Source of the DNA: Bacillus sp. JCM 19058
Lineage (GTDB): Bacteria > Bacillota > Bacilli > Bacillales_H > Bacillaceae_D
Direction of reading: 5' to 3'
Length of the DNA: 64,000 nucleotides
NCBI GenBank assembly: GCA_001310555.1
Contig: BAXO01000014.1
Location: 1 to 64,000 of the forward strand
Shown piece after piece: positions 1 through 10,460 of the stretch. The notes under the pieces are model-generated. The model ran no database searches and had not been told where the DNA came from. It was given only the letters and a program-made list of their open reading frames with translations. The translations under genes were made by a program, and so were the position numbers. Numbering within the stretch: the first letter of the stretch is position 1; every line of letters starts with the position of its first letter.

Positions 1-133
1 AAATAGGCATTTATAAAATTGACTTATCGAATAAACGTATTAAAGCTCTATCAAACTTTTTTCGTATAAAAACATAGCTAGATTTTCGTTATTTTAATGA
101 AATGAACCCGCAAAAGGAGATATGATTACTCTT

Positions 134-1033
134 TCATAATTGCGGCAAAACCTCTGCCATACGATTCACATTTTCGGTAGCTGCTCTCATATACTCATAA
201 CCGTCATCAAAGTCATCATTTGCAAAACTGATTCGCCATATACATATACTGGCGTGTTTCTTTCGACCAGATATACAATTCTCTATATTCTTTTATATAA
301 GGTTCGATAGATTTGAGTGATTGTTGAAGCCCCTCAATAAACATATCAAACCCTGCCCGACCTTTATATTCGTTCCTTTGGACTCTTTCATCATACTCTT
401 CATCTTTCTTCAAGTATTCATAATCCTCTTCAGTCAAATCTTCATATTCTTGCACCAATTCCCCCGTGGCTGTTGGATACCCGATGTCATGAATATCATG
501 AATCAACCTCATAAAAACACCAATCGCTTGTGTATCAAACGGTTCTACACGTTCATAATTATTAGGATCATAGTTTTGAAAATAATAATCGGCTGCCATC
601 TTTGTTCCCTTATCAAAAAACAGATAATTCTTATAAAAAACAAGGTCATCCGTAAACTCTATTTCCCCTCCAACTCCCGCGTATGTTGGAGGATCGGGCC
701 ATAGCTCTTTCGCTTCTTCTGATGTTAGTCTTCCCTCATCTGGAAGCTCAAACGTTTGAAAAAAACAATCCAATATTTTGATAATCTTCTTCATCAAGCT
801 GTGTTTCCAAACTAAACAGTTCACGCTCAGTATCTTCCCACTGGTATTCATAACCTATTTGAATGCTTGAGCATTCTCTGATTCCTCCTCTTCCCTTTTT
901 TCTGCTGATTCTTCATCCACCGACGACGGATCAACATCATTAAGTGACGCAGCATCAACATCCGAATCGTTTGTACACCCAATTAAGAAAAGACTGAATA
1001 CTGAAGCGATAATAACAAAAAAAATCTTTTCAT
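134..1033 (-). CDS. Unknown secreted lipoprotein (frame broken several times)
   Basis: I do not recognise the family. The ATG at 1031-1033 follows a GGAGGGGG ribosome binding site and opens a signal peptide ending in a lipobox (LIGC), so the protein should be lipid-anchored outside the membrane. An acidic, low-complexity linker (SVDEESAEKREEEES) follows, then a globular, aromatic and acidic region with helices up to about residue 290. The frame is broken in the T-run read at 1018-1025, near 850, at the run near 765-771, and again near 220; the last switch extends the C-terminus to the stop at 134-136 (ending EVLPQL). Possibly a DUF3829-like lipoprotein, but that is a guess. Confidence 0.55.
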
Positions 1034-1203
1034 AGTATTGTCCCCCTCCCTTACATGGCTAACATCTCCTTTCAGAGTACAAGAAGAAAGCTCTTATTTC
1101 AATCTCAATTTCCTTTTAATGGTTTTAACTATGGACAGCTCCAAGCTGATAGAAATTTCTAAACCATAAAGGTGAATATACGCCCCCTTATCCTAAAGCA
1201 CAT

Positions 1204-1235
1204 AAAAAAAGCCACTACTTCTCCAAAGAGTGGCC
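1204..1235 (-). terminator. Rho-independent terminator, minus strand
   Basis: GCCACT/AGTGGC stem with a 12-base loop followed on the minus strand by seven T. It lies just upstream of the lipoprotein gene, so it would end transcription arriving from the right. Confidence 0.5.
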
Positions 1236-1305
1236 TTCTGTAAAACCCTTTTTCTGTTCATTATCATAATAGCATGATTTTTGAAGGTGTTTATCCCGTT
1301 TTGAT

Positions 1306-1653
1306 GTGCAGTTACTGCACAAAAGCTGCAAAGATCATGTCACTAAAAAAACATATGTTTTCCTGAACAACCATCACCCAGGTATCGTTAATGGCATTTT
1401 TGATGATACGATGGAAAATCGACTCAAAGCATTTCAACAGTTTCATAGGCTACCTACTGACAGAATTGTAGATCTAAACACCTGGATGGCTCTCCAACCC
1501 TGATGTCCTAGAGAAAGGGGTCGTTACACCTAATACCCTTACACAGGCAAGGGTGAATACGTTGAAGGCAGATGGACGAGAAATTTGGGAAGATATTTAA
1601 CAGATTCCTATGCCCTGCCACTTCAAGCGAAAGATCCAAAATTGGTTGTATAA
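1306..1653 (+). pseudogene. Remnant of a peptidoglycan-binding / DUF1906-type protein
   Basis: The first 65 codons end in a typical C-terminal half of a PG_binding_1 domain (VNGIFDDTMENRLKAFQ ... IVDLNTW), the repeat found on cell-wall hydrolases. After the stop at 1501-1503, two other frames carry NTLKADGREI and GRYLTDSY, which together resemble the start of a DUF1906 (YbfG-like glycosidase) domain. No catalytic domain follows. I take this as a truncated relic; the DUF1906 part is inference from short stretches only. Confidence 0.35.
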
Positions 1654-1673
1654 CCCTTGCTATCGCTAGTCCT

Positions 1674-2228
1674 TTACACAAACCTTTCAGGAAATTGTTT
1701 GACGATTGCCCCACTTATCATATCCGCCATACCTAAAGCCTGTTGCTCGATTTTATCGAATGCACGAACACCTGATTCATAATCCCCCGTAATCATAAAT
1801 ACAGCCTCCGACTTTGTTAAAGCTAAGTGCTCGTAGAACATTTTCCTAACTTCTTCCCTTGATAAATATGGATTAATGCTGCTCAAAAATTCAGCAATTT
1901 CATCTGCATTGGAATACCATGCTCTCTCTTTCTCATCAGCAAGGCTTTGGTTGCCTTCTGCTGCTTTGACCAAATCTGCAGCAATGACCAAATGCTCTCT
2001 TATCAGCTTGCTGTAAGCTTCAGCAGCTTGATCGCCATAAAACATTCGAAGTGAATTCCCCATATCAGTCGCATTTTGCAGAAGGCGGGCGACAACCACA
2101 TTCAAATCGGGTAGATGAAAAACGATACTAAGGATCGTTAGTCTAGTCCATGTAATATGTTGCTCCCACAGCAATCGCATGAAGTTTCTCAATTCAACCT
2201 CAGCCTTACTTATACAATGCGTTTTCAT
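1674..2228 (-). CDS. Conserved all-helical bacillar protein
   Basis: An intact 184-residue protein predicted to be almost entirely alpha-helical. Recognisable stretches include LLWEQHITWTRLTILS near residue 20, ARLLQNATDMGN near 45, and SSINPYLSREE plus HLALTKSEAVF in the second half. I recall near-identical proteins in many Bacillus genomes, often labelled acetylglutamate kinase, a label the sequence does not support: no nucleotide-binding motif is visible. Start is the ATG at 2228. It stands alone. Function unknown. Confidence 0.6.
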   Translation of the reverse strand: MKTHCISKAEVELRNFMRLLWEQHITWTRLTILSIVFHLPDLNVVVARLLQNATDMGNSLRMFYGDQAAEAYSKLIREHLVIAADLVKAAEGNQSLADEKERAWYSNADEIAEFLSSINPYLSREEVRKMFYEHLALTKSEAVFMITGDYESGVRAFDKIEQQALGMADMISGAIVKQFPERFV

Positions 2229-2588
2229 TGGTATATAGGCGTTCTTTCATGGTGGGGAACATACGATTGCCTACCATAAGGAAATACGTATGTGGGATAA
2301 GAATTCAAATTTATCGACTACTTGATAAGAATTTATAGCATCACTCTATTCAAACCGACTATGTTAGGTGCATGCCTAAATCTTTTGAGCATATTAACTT
2401 GTCAACAGAATAGTATACACAAGCGGAAAAAGGGATCGCCTCAATATATATTGAACCCTCCTTTCTTTGCTAAAGCGACTTTATAGACCGTTCACACAAA
2501 ACATTCGTAATTAATTTCTTAATCATTATAAATATTCCAAATAACTATTCATAAAATTAAATATCACTATATTTAAGGAGGTAATAAA

Positions 2589-3907
2589 ATGTTAAAACGA
2601 AAATGGTTAATGCTGGGGGTGACAATCGTACTCCTTGGGTTTATCGTAGCTTGTAATTCGTTTGATACTGAAGAAGATGCCGGAGAAAAACAAGAGCAGG
2701 TATCGCTTCAGTTTGCTTATGGTTGGGGTGAAGATGCATTTAACATGCACTATAAGGAGCCGGTGGAAGAAGCCCTCCCACACATTACGTTGGAGATGGT
2801 AGATGCGAATGTAGGTCATGCGGAGCAAGTGGAGGAGCTGGTAGCCAAAGGACAAATACCGGATATGTGGGTTGGTTCCGGTGCCGCTCAATTGAGAATT
2901 CTTCAAAGATATGAGTTGGACTACGCTTTGGATGAGCTGTTTGAGAAGAACAATTACGACTGGGCCGATTGAATGCAAATATCGTCCAACGAATCAGGAA
3001 TATTGTGCAGGATGAGCAGATTTACATGATCCCGCTATATCAAGGAGCAGACAGTTTATATTATAACAAGGACATTTTTGACCTTTTTGGAGTTGAATAC
3101 CCTACAGATTACATGACTTGGGAAGAAGTAAGAGAGCTGGCCGCAAAAGTGACTGGAGAGCGCGAAGGCGTTATGTATCGAGGCTTTGACATTAATTCTC
3201 CACAGATGATGTTAGATCAACGTCAAGTCACGCACGTCGATCCACAAACGCACGAAGTTTTGTATTTGGAGGAGCCAATCTACAGTGAATACTTGAGCTA
3301 CTTAGAACGTCTATGGTCGATTCCGGGCATTTTACCTGATGACGATCCGGGTGATTACTTGTACAAATGGGGAGCGAATTTCTTTAATGATCATAATGTA
3401 GCGATGACAATCGCTTGGGATCGTTTCCCTAATGCTAAACTATACGAAGAGCAGGGTTTGCGGTGGGATATGGTGACCATGCCTGTGTGGGAAGACCAGC
3501 CGAATACCATTACACCTCCCGATGCCTACTTCGTTTTCCCATCTCGAACGAGTGAGCATCAAGATGCCTTGTATGAAGTACTCGAGTACTTCTTATCTGA
3601 TGACTATCAGGAGTGGGCATCCCGTCATTTAGGACGCACGACAGTACTGGATAATTCAGAGATTCAACAAACGCTCGCCTCCGAAATAGAAGGGTTGGAA
3701 GACATTAACTTGGAATCGATCTTTTTAATGGAGCCTAACCCTGGCCTTCCAGCAGATGAAATTAGTCCGTATGCCAATTTAGACTACGATGCATTGTATC
3801 GTGGAGTTCAGGAATTTGCCTCGCTGGAGACGGATGTGAATACATTTTTACGGCAAATGCATGATGAGACGACTGAAAATATTCGAAGAGCAATGAGCTC
3901 CGAATAA
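2589..3907 (+). CDS. Extracellular solute-binding lipoprotein (sugar ABC importer type)
   Basis: Substrate receptor of an ABC importer, anchored by a lipobox (IVAC at residue 22) after a hydrophobic signal peptide. The start has a strong AAGGAGG eight bases upstream. The mature part (about 415 residues) has family 1 binding-protein features: YYNKDIFDLFGVEYP near residue 150, W/Y-rich ligand cleft segments and a C-terminal helical lobe. One base is missing near 2969 (a T, giving WADLNANIV when restored). No permease or ATPase gene is adjacent, so it must work with parts encoded elsewhere. Its downstream neighbour is the muramidase NamZ, hinting at amino-sugar or oligosaccharide uptake; the substrate is inference. 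Confidence 0.75.
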
Positions 3908-4130
3908 CCCCATTTTCCTGACTCGATAAGCAGTCAGAGTTGACTCTGAAGGGACTAAATTGATGAGCCTACTTATTTATAAGGTCAGTGAACTCGCTTC
4001 AGCAAGCTGAAACAGAGGAATTCAGAAGAGCATTCGTTCTCAACTGCTGGAACTGATCATGTACAGCTCGCTTTGGTGGGAGTCTTTGAGCCTGAAGAAC
4101 ATGAAGTCAAATTGTCTACTAGGGGATGAA

Positions 4131-5284
4131 ATGATGAGAATCGGTACTGAAGTACTTCTTTCGAAGGAACGTCAACGATTACAAGGGAAACGAATAGGTC
4201 TCGTTACCAATATGACCGGAGTCAATCATAAGCTCGTATCGACGATCGATCTGCTTCATGAGGATGACGAGCTGGAGCTACGCGCATTGTTTGCACCTGA
4301 ACATGGCATACGTAGCGATGAGAATGAAGGAAAACCTATTGAAACGTTTACGGATGAACGAACGGGGCTTTCCGTATACAGCTTATACGGCCAGTCGAAA
4401 AAAAACCGTCACCCGAAATACTTGAGGAAATCGATATTATGCTCCTTGATTTACAGGATGTCGGCTCCCGTTATTATACGTATATTTATACGATGGCCCA
4501 CGTTATGAAAGCGTGCGGTGAGCAAGGGATTCCGATGCTCGTCCTCGACCGGCCGAATCCGATTGCCGGCAAGCAAGTAGAAGGAAACTATACGAATCCA
4601 GAAGCCGTAACGTCGTTTATCGGCGCGCTTCCCATTCCTAACCGACATGGACTGACGATTGGGGAGCTTGCTCTACTCTTTGCTCATGAATACGGATTAA
4701 CATGCGATATTGAAGTCGTTGCCATGGACGGCTGGGAACGGCACATGTACTTTGATGAGACGAACCGCATTTGGGTTCCGCCTTCGCCCAATACGACCGG
4801 AGTTAATATGTGCTTGCTCTATCCAGGGACATGTCTCATCGAAGGATTAAATGTTTCAGAAGGGCGAGGAACCGCGTTTCCTTTTGAAATGATTGGTGCA
4901 CCATTCCTCGACGGTCATCGGCTGGCTGAAGCATTTAATTCGCATGAATTACCTGGAGTGATCGCCCGCCCGGCATCGTACACTCCTACACGGCAAAAGC
5001 ACGCGGGGATACGCTGTTCAGGGGTGCAACTGCACGTGACAGATCGGTACACGTTTGAATCCCTTCGTGCCGGACTCGTTTTGCTCGAAAAAATTGTAGA
5101 GCTAGCACCGAACGACGTTCAATTTTTGACGAACGTTAACGGAAGGCATTTTCTAGACCATTTGTCGAGAACGAGCCGAGTACGCCATCACGTACTAAAT
5201 AGTACAGTCGATGCGTTTTGGCAAGAGTGTTTGGCAGAGGCAGAGGCATTTCAGAAAATGAGCGCCCGCTATTACTTGTATTAA
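4131..5284 (+). CDS. namZ: Exo-beta-N-acetylmuramidase NamZ (DUF1343, GH171)
   Basis: Releases terminal N-acetylmuramic acid from peptidoglycan fragments during wall recycling. About 384 residues, the family's usual size. The N-terminal part reads GKRIGLVTNMTG and ALFAPEHGIR; later come LLDLQDVGSRYYTYIYTM, LDRPNPI and the SPNTTG and EGLNVSEGRGTAFPFE blocks typical of DUF1343. The frame breaks in an eight-A run at 4398-4405; six A restores KKPSPEILEEIDIMLLDLQD. Start ATG at 4131 follows AGGGGATGAA. In B. subtilis the counterpart (ybbC) sits with nagZ, amiE and murP, none of which are here. A 45-codon open remnant ending just before the start (VFEPEEHEVKLSTRG) is not identified. Confidence 0.88.
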
Positions 5285-5470
5285 CAAAGGGAGAATATGA
5301 ACCTTCCTTTGCTTTTTTCTATACTGCTCATTAAATTCTGTTCCGGAGGGCATCCAGATTTTTCATGGATGCCTTCAATCATGAAAACTTAGTAAGAATC
5401 GCGAGCACCTCCTAATCGACATGCCTACACCATTAACCCTCGGTATTATCTTTATGATACTCTTTTCGGT

Positions 5471-5888
5471 TTACGCCATAATAAAAAAAGCAGTCATTAA
5501 AACGAGACCAGCGGTAATAAAATGCTGCCAACTGTCTTTCACCACTCCACCGTCCTGTGTAAAAACGAGTACGCCATCTACAAAAGGGATAATTGATGAA
5601 ACTAATGCCAATAGCATTAATGCCTTTTTCATTTTGGTCAATACAAACATTCCTATAGTTAGGCCAAGAACGAGGTCACGTGTTGCCTTCACCATAACAA
5701 ATCCACCGTCTGCCGGATCGACAATGCCGAGTCCAAATGCTCGAGAAGCTGCTTCTGGTTGAATTAATCCATTGACCCCTAATGCAATTAAGCCGATGGA
5801 AAAAAAACAATGCTAACCAATACGTCAACGATTTTGCTCCCCAACTACGCTTCTCAATTCCAATAACTACTTCAGTCTTTGCTGTCAC
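5471..5888 (-). CDS. Small membrane protein, DUF4267-like
   Basis: After removing one base in the eight-A run at 5800-5807, a single protein of about 138 residues appears with four predicted membrane segments (LALFFSIGLIALG, ATRDLVLGLTIGMFVL, MLLALVSSIIPFVDGVLV, HFITAGLVLMTAFFIMA). The central RDLVLG...VDG pattern is typical of DUF4267 proteins. GTG start at 5888. It lies 15 bases downstream of a TetR-type gene on the same strand, so the pair is probably one transcript and the regulator probably controls it. Function unknown. Confidence 0.6.
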
Positions 5889-5903
5889 ACGAACCCCTCC
5901 GCT

Positions 5904-6485
5904 CTACTTATTAACAATCGCCATTACGGATTGAACCGCCAACTTTTCCACATACTCTTGCTCTCTAACCATGCGCCCTGACATGTATAGAGAGGCTAGG
6001 CCATGCAATGTGCCCCAACAAGCATAAACAGCTTGCTCAATCTGTTTATTATTTTTTTCTGGAAGATACTCCGCTAAAATTGCACCGCAAATTTCACCAA
6101 TACGCATACCCTCTTGCCAAGTTTCAGCAACTCCAAAAGGCACCCCATCCATCCCATACATAATTCGATAATATACATCATACTCCCATGCAAATCGACA
6201 ATAAGCGATTGCTAATGAAGATGCTTTTTCTTCCGGAGGCACGTTTGAATCCCTAATCTGCTCAAGCTGTTCTGCTAATAGGGAAAATCCCCTCTGTAGC
6301 AACTCGAGCACAATTTGTTCTTTGTTTTTAAATAGTTCATACACTTTTGTCGTACTGTACTCTATACGAGCTGCGATTTGACGTATACTGACAGCTGACC
6401 ATCCATCTGAGCTAGCAATAGTTAGCGCCGCCTGTAAAACTTCCTCCTTTAAACGAACTTGCTCACGTTTAAACCTTTCAGTCAA
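5904..6485 (-). CDS. TetR/AcrR family transcriptional regulator
   Basis: 193 residues. The N-terminal helix-turn-helix spans about residues 10-55 (QAALTIASSDGWSAVSIRQIA, YSTTKVYELFKNKEQIV), the canonical TetR DNA-binding segment. The C-terminal ligand domain contains the AWEYDVYYRIMYG and CWGTLHGLASL stretches seen in TetR proteins with a WHG-type domain. The start is TTG at 6485, chosen because GAGGAGG lies nine bases upstream. Inverted repeats directly upstream (6504-6542) are plausible operators. Likely represses its own transcript, including the DUF4267 membrane gene. Confidence 0.85.
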   Translation of the reverse strand: MTERFKREQVRLKEEVLQAALTIASSDGWSAVSIRQIAARIEYSTTKVYELFKNKEQIVLELLQRGFSLLAEQLEQIRDSNVPPEEKASSLAIAYCRFAWEYDVYYRIMYGMDGVPFGVAETWQEGMRIGEICGAILAEYLPEKNNKQIEQAVYACWGTLHGLASLYMSGRMVREQEYVEKLAVQSVMAIVNK

Positions 6486-6503
6486 TCAATTCTACCTCCT
6501 CTC

Positions 6504-6542
6504 AAATATAACACTGTTTTATTTTATAACAACGTTATATTT
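6504..6542. promoter_or_regulatory. Candidate TetR operator (nested inverted repeats)
   Basis: AAATATAAC at 6504-6512 is the inverse complement of GTTATATTT at 6534-6542; a tighter ATAAC-N3-GTTAT lies at 6526-6538. Both sit 20-60 bases upstream of the TetR-type start, where an autoregulatory operator would be expected. Confidence 0.4.
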
Positions 6543-6596
6543 TAGGCAAGGATCTTTTTTTTAAATTCCTATACCTCTCTACAGGATTAATTAAAA

Positions 6597-7232
6597 TTAG
6601 AAGCGATACTGAAGTGTTTCAGAAGCATAGAGCCACCATTTCAATTGAGGTTCCACAATGTCTGGTAGGTTATCAATGTCCGCCCAAAAGCATTTAAACG
6701 TATGACCATCTGCTTTTTGAGACCAGTGATCTTGCCCCATGTTTCCTACCGTAAAATGATAGTAGCTTCTAGCAATTGATTTAGAAATACAGCTTGTATG
6801 AATCCATCCCGTCAATTCAAAAGTAACGAGATTTAGAGACCAGTCTTTCTCTTGATACGTCACTTGGACATAATTATTTTCATATCGATTTTCACACACC
6901 TGTAAACCACGGCGGATACTTGTCCATATCTCTGATGTTGAGTCGGGTCTTTCGTGCACTGATGCTGGTTTAATAATTGCCAACCGCTTCCCACACAAAC
7001 GGTTCACCTGCCTGCCAATAAATTGCACTTGCTTAAAAGAATCAATTCCAGTTTCTTCATAAGCTTCCCTAGATGCGGCGATTTCGATTTTTTTCGTTAG
7101 GCTCAACTGTTCCCGCAGGAATTTGAATTCCAGCATAAGGTGTTTAAATAAGAGAAGCTGCTTCTTTCCGTTGTGAACACGTGTCAGGAAACAGGTTACC
7201 TTCTCCAAAGCTTCAGACTCATAGTTCAACAC
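6597..7232 (-). CDS. Nudix hydrolase
   Basis: Hydrolyses a nucleoside diphosphate linked to another moiety; substrate not deducible. With two compensating breaks corrected (a lost base near 7138 and a seven-T run at 7088-7094) residues around 35-65 read as a perfect Nudix box, G-x5-E-x7-REAYEETGI, preceded by GIQIPAG. The remainder of about 210 residues is less conserved. The start is uncertain because no clear ribosome binding site distinguishes GTG or TTG near 7232. Convergent with nothing; flanked upstream by the msr promoter region. Confidence 0.7.
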   Translation of the reverse strand: MLNYESEALEKVTCFLTRVHNGKKQLLLFKHLMLEFKFLREQLSLTKKIEIAASREAYEETGIDSFKQVQFIGRQVNRLCGKRLAIIKPASVHERPDSTSEIWTSIRRGLQVCENRYENNYVQVTYQEKDWSLNLVTFELTGWIHTSCISKSIARSYYHFTVGNMGQDHWSQKADGHTFKCFWADIDNLPDIVEPQLKWWLYASETLQYRF

Positions 7233-7417
7233 CTCTTAATCGTTTAATAATGAATAAGTTTTGCTATCGGCAAATTCATTTTCCCTATATTTAAACTTAA
7301 AAGCAAGTAAATAATTATCATTCTTCATTTTTCTGGATTCCGTCCGGCTATAGGCAGGCATTCAATGCTGCAAGCGGAAAGTTGAGCTTGTATCGCTCGG
7401 CTTCTCTTTGCTCATGC

Positions 7418-7423
7418 TATAAT
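7418..7423 (+). promoter_or_regulatory. Extended -10 promoter element for msrAB
   Basis: TATAAT preceded by TGC, 43 bases before the msrA start. No good -35 is visible, so an extended -10 promoter is the likely reading. Confidence 0.4.
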
Positions 7424-7465
7424 AGGAGGACAATTAGCTATGACGAGCGGAAAGGATGAGGACAA

Positions 7466-8009
7466 ATGTCTAACGAGGAACTGGAGCTAGCAACCTTCGC
7501 TGGCGGGTGCTTTTGGTGCATGGTTAAGCCATTTGATCAAATGGAAGGGATTATTTCCGTAATCTCAGGCTATACCGGAGGCCATACGGAAAACCCGACG
7601 TATGAAGAGGTGTGCACAGAAACAACCGGTCATTTTGAAGCCGTACAAATTACCTTTAATCCCGAACAATTCTCCTATCGGCAGCTGCTTGAGCTTTTTT
7701 TGGAAGCAAATTGATCCGACTGACGATGGCGGACAGTTTTTTTTGACCGCGGCTCCTCCTACCGAACGGCAATTTTTTATCATACGGAGGCACAAAAGCA
7801 GGAAGCGCTCGATTCGAAAAAAACGACTTAGTGAGAGTAGCCGCTTCGCTCAACCAATCGTCACGCCAATCCTGCCGGCAAAACCCTTTTATCCTGCTGA
7901 GGATTATCACCAAGACTATTATCGTAAAAACCCATTACGCTACGGCATGTATCGAAAAGGCTCTGGCAGGGACGCTTTTATTAAACACCATTGGGAGGAT
8001 AAGCAATGA
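7466..8009 (+). CDS. msrA: Peptide methionine-S-sulfoxide reductase MsrA
   Basis: Repairs the S-epimer of oxidised methionine using thioredoxin. The catalytic motif GGCFWC is at about residues 14-19; [17 protein letters not shown] and the [21 protein letters not shown] block identify the family. Three overlong runs break the frame (7686-7692, 7737-7744 and 7818-7824); correcting them gives [30 protein letters not shown] and [11 protein letters not shown] in order and a normal length near 180. ATG has AAAGGATGAGG upstream. The stop overlaps the msrB start (ATGA), so the two are translationally coupled. Confidence 0.92.
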
Positions 8010-8441
8010 CAAATAAAGACGATTTAAAAAAAACGACTAACCCCGATTCAGTATGAAGTGACTCAGGAAAACGGAACAGAACCTCCCTTCCAGAATGAAT
8101 ATTTCGATTTAGATGAAGAAGGCATCTACGTTGATATCGTGTCCGGCAAGCCGCTTTTTAGCTCAATTGACAAATATGATGCGGGCTGTGGCTGGCCAAG
8201 CTTTACTAAGCCGATTGAGGAAAAGGAGCTGATCGAAAAAGAAGATCGCAGCCTTTTTACGATCCGTACTGAAGTTCGCAGCAAAGACGCCGATTCCCAT
8301 CTCGGTCACGTGTTCAATGATGGACCTAAACCAGGTGGGCTACGGTATTGTATCAATTCTGCCGCGCTGCGCTTCATCCCGAGAGATCGTTTAGAGAAGG
8401 AAGGGTACGGTGCCTATAAGAAGCTGTTCGAAGCGGAATGA
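8006..8441 (+). CDS. msrB: Peptide methionine-R-sulfoxide reductase MsrB
   Basis: Reduces the R-epimer of methionine sulfoxide. About 144 residues with GCGWPSF near residue 62, [10 protein letters not shown] near 100 and the catalytic [11 protein letters not shown] near 118. The zinc-binding CxxC pairs of some MsrB proteins are absent, as in other Firmicutes forms. The N-terminus ([20 protein letters not shown]) is restored by dropping one A from the run at 8026-8033. Starts inside the msrA stop codon. Confidence 0.92.
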
Positions 8442-8559
8442 GGAAGAGTTTGTTCCTTACTAGGGATAATGGCCTTCAAGCGAATAGGGTTCAGCAAGCT
8501 TAGGAATTGAAGCTCCCTTATACCTCCTCATAAGAGCGAAGGTTACAACTTGGACAAAG

Positions 8560-8601
8560 AAAAAAGCATGAAGCCAAAACGATCTTGGTTCATGCTTTTT
8601 T
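8560..8601. terminator. Bidirectional terminator between msrB and yclQ
   Basis: GCATGAA...TTCATGC stem extended by CCAA/TTGG, flanked by an A-run on the left and a T-run on the right, so it can serve both converging genes. Confidence 0.75.
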
Positions 8602-8606
8602 CTGTA

Positions 8607-9579
8607 TTATTCAAGCCCGGCTGCGACCTCATCGACCATCCCAGCAACAGAAGTCAGTCCACCGCTGGATATGTACCAGTACACAGGTCCAAGTATACAA
8701 TGTTACCGTCCTTATAGGCTTGAGTATTTTGGATTAGCTCGTTTTCAAATTCATTGTTATCAGCCGGCTCGTCACCGATAGCCGCCGCTCTGTCAATAAC
8801 AAACAAATAATCCGGGTTTTGTTCTACGACGTATTCATAGGACACATTTTGACCATGGCTGGCTTCCGGATCAAGCTCTTGATCAATCGCTTCGATTCCT
8901 AATTGATCATGAAGGAAGCCGAACCGCGATCCAGGTCCATACGCACTTAAATCCCCTTCGCTTAGCATAACGATAAGTCCTGTTGCTGCTTCTGAAGTCG
9001 CTTTTTCGTGCAACTCAGCGATAGCATCATCGATTGCAGCTAATTCCTGAGTCGCCTGCTCTTCCTTGTCGAAGATTTCTCCTAACCTAGTCACATTTTC
9101 TTTGAAGGAGCCGACGTAGTCAGTATTATCAATCCCCATAAATAAAGTAGGAGCGATCTCGTCTAATTCTTCATAAGCGTCAGAAGCTCTTCCGCTAATA
9201 ATGATTAAGTCCGGATCAAGATCGTATATTTTTTTTCAAAATCAGGCTCAAATAAAGTTCCTGCATTTTCGTAGTCATCGCCACGATATTTATCGAGATA
9301 ATCGGGAACACTGTCTTTTGGTACAGCACTCACTTCTACACCGAGCTTATCTAAAGAATCCAGCACACCCATATCAAAGACGACGACTTTCTCAGGTTGC
9401 TTTTCAACCGTTGTTTCGCCAAGCTGATGAGAATAAGTCAATTCCTCAGCTGCATCACCTGATACCTCCTCTGACTCGTTCTCATTTGCGTCTTGCTCAG
9501 CAGGAGTATCAGCTCCGCAAGCAGTGGCAACCATAGTAAAGCCTAGCAGCATTGTGAGCCTCATAAGCGCATTCTTCAA
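8607..9579 (-). CDS. yclQ: Iron-siderophore binding lipoprotein, YclQ-like
   Basis: Extracellular receptor for a ferric siderophore (petrobactin in B. subtilis YclQ; the ligand here is inference). Signal peptide and lipobox (VATAC, Cys 21), acidic spacer, then the FecB/BtuF fold with VVVFDMGVLDSLDKLGV near residue 65. An eight-T run at 9229-9236 interrupts FEKIYDLDPDLIIISGR; a base lost near 8690 hides the conserved end (LDPVYWYISSGG ... VAAGLE). Last gene of the yclNOPQ set, separated from the ATPase by 120 bases that contain a Fur box. Confidence 0.88.
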
Positions 9580-9671
9580 TCTCTACACCTCTATCATCGT
9601 TTTATAATAGCTTATTACGAGCTGGACAAAGCCCCTACTGAGCTCCATCCTTCCGTAACTCACCATTCCAA

Positions 9672-9693
9672 TGATAATGATAATCCTTATCAT
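9672..9693. promoter_or_regulatory. Fur box upstream of yclQ
   Basis: TGATAATGATAATCCTTATCA fits the 7-1-7 Fur consensus with one or two mismatches. It suggests the receptor gene has its own iron-repressed promoter. Confidence 0.8.
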
Positions 9694-9701
9694 TTAAAAT
9701 G

Positions 9702-10460
9702 TCAAACAAAATATACACACACACGTTGATTATTTACATTGTTGATCGTTATATCCATATCATAAATTTCTTTTAGTGCCCCATTGCTAATAATTTCATT
9801 TGTCGGACCTTCCTTAACAATCTTCCCGTCCTTCAATGCGACAATATAATCCGAGTAAAAGGAAGCAAAATTAATATCGTGCAGGACAACGACAATCGTT
9901 TTGCCTAAGTCTCTAACCATTCGTTTCAAAATCTTCATAATTTGGACAGAATGCTTCATATCAAGTTGTTGAGCGGTTCATCCAGCAATATATATTCTGT
10001 ATCCTGAGCGACAACCATGGCAATGTAAGCACGCTGACGTTGACCACCACTTAATTGATCCAAGTATTTATCCTGAATATCCTCAAGCTCTAGATAGGCA
10101 ATCGCATCATTGATATGCTGCCAGTCATCGTCAGATAAGTTTCCTTGCGAGTATGGAAAACGTCCGAAGGAGACAAGATCTTTAATAGTTAGACGGATAT
10201 TAATGTGGTTCGATTGCTTAAGGATCGAAACTTTTTTTCGCAAGCTCTCCGCTTTTCGTATCAGTAATTTTCGTATTATCAATTAAAATCTCACCGCTAT
10301 CCGCTGCAATTAGGCGGCTCACCATTGAGAGAAGCGTACTCTTCCCCGCTCCATTCGGACCGATAAACGAAGTGATTTTTCCTTTTTGAATTTGAACTGA
10401 TACGTTATCAACCACATTCTTATTTCCGTATTTTTTAAAAACATTGATGACGTTTACCAT
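9702..10460 (-). CDS. yclP: Siderophore ABC transporter ATPase, YclP-like
   Basis: ATP-binding subunit driving ferric siderophore import. Walker A (GPNGAGKST) near residue 34, signature LSGGQRQRAYIAM near 138, Walker B with LLDEPLNNLD, and the H-loop (VVLHDINFAS). Two breaks: a seven-T run at 10232-10238 (corrects to LAKKVSILKQSNHINIRLTIKDLVSFGR) and a missing base near 9961. About 253 residues, normal for FepC-type ATPases. It overlaps the end of the yclO permease gene by seven bases. Confidence 0.92.

Noticed and set aside
1306..1653. Prophage lysis cassette
   Set aside because: Only a fragment of a wall-binding domain is present; no holin, structural or integrase gene is near.
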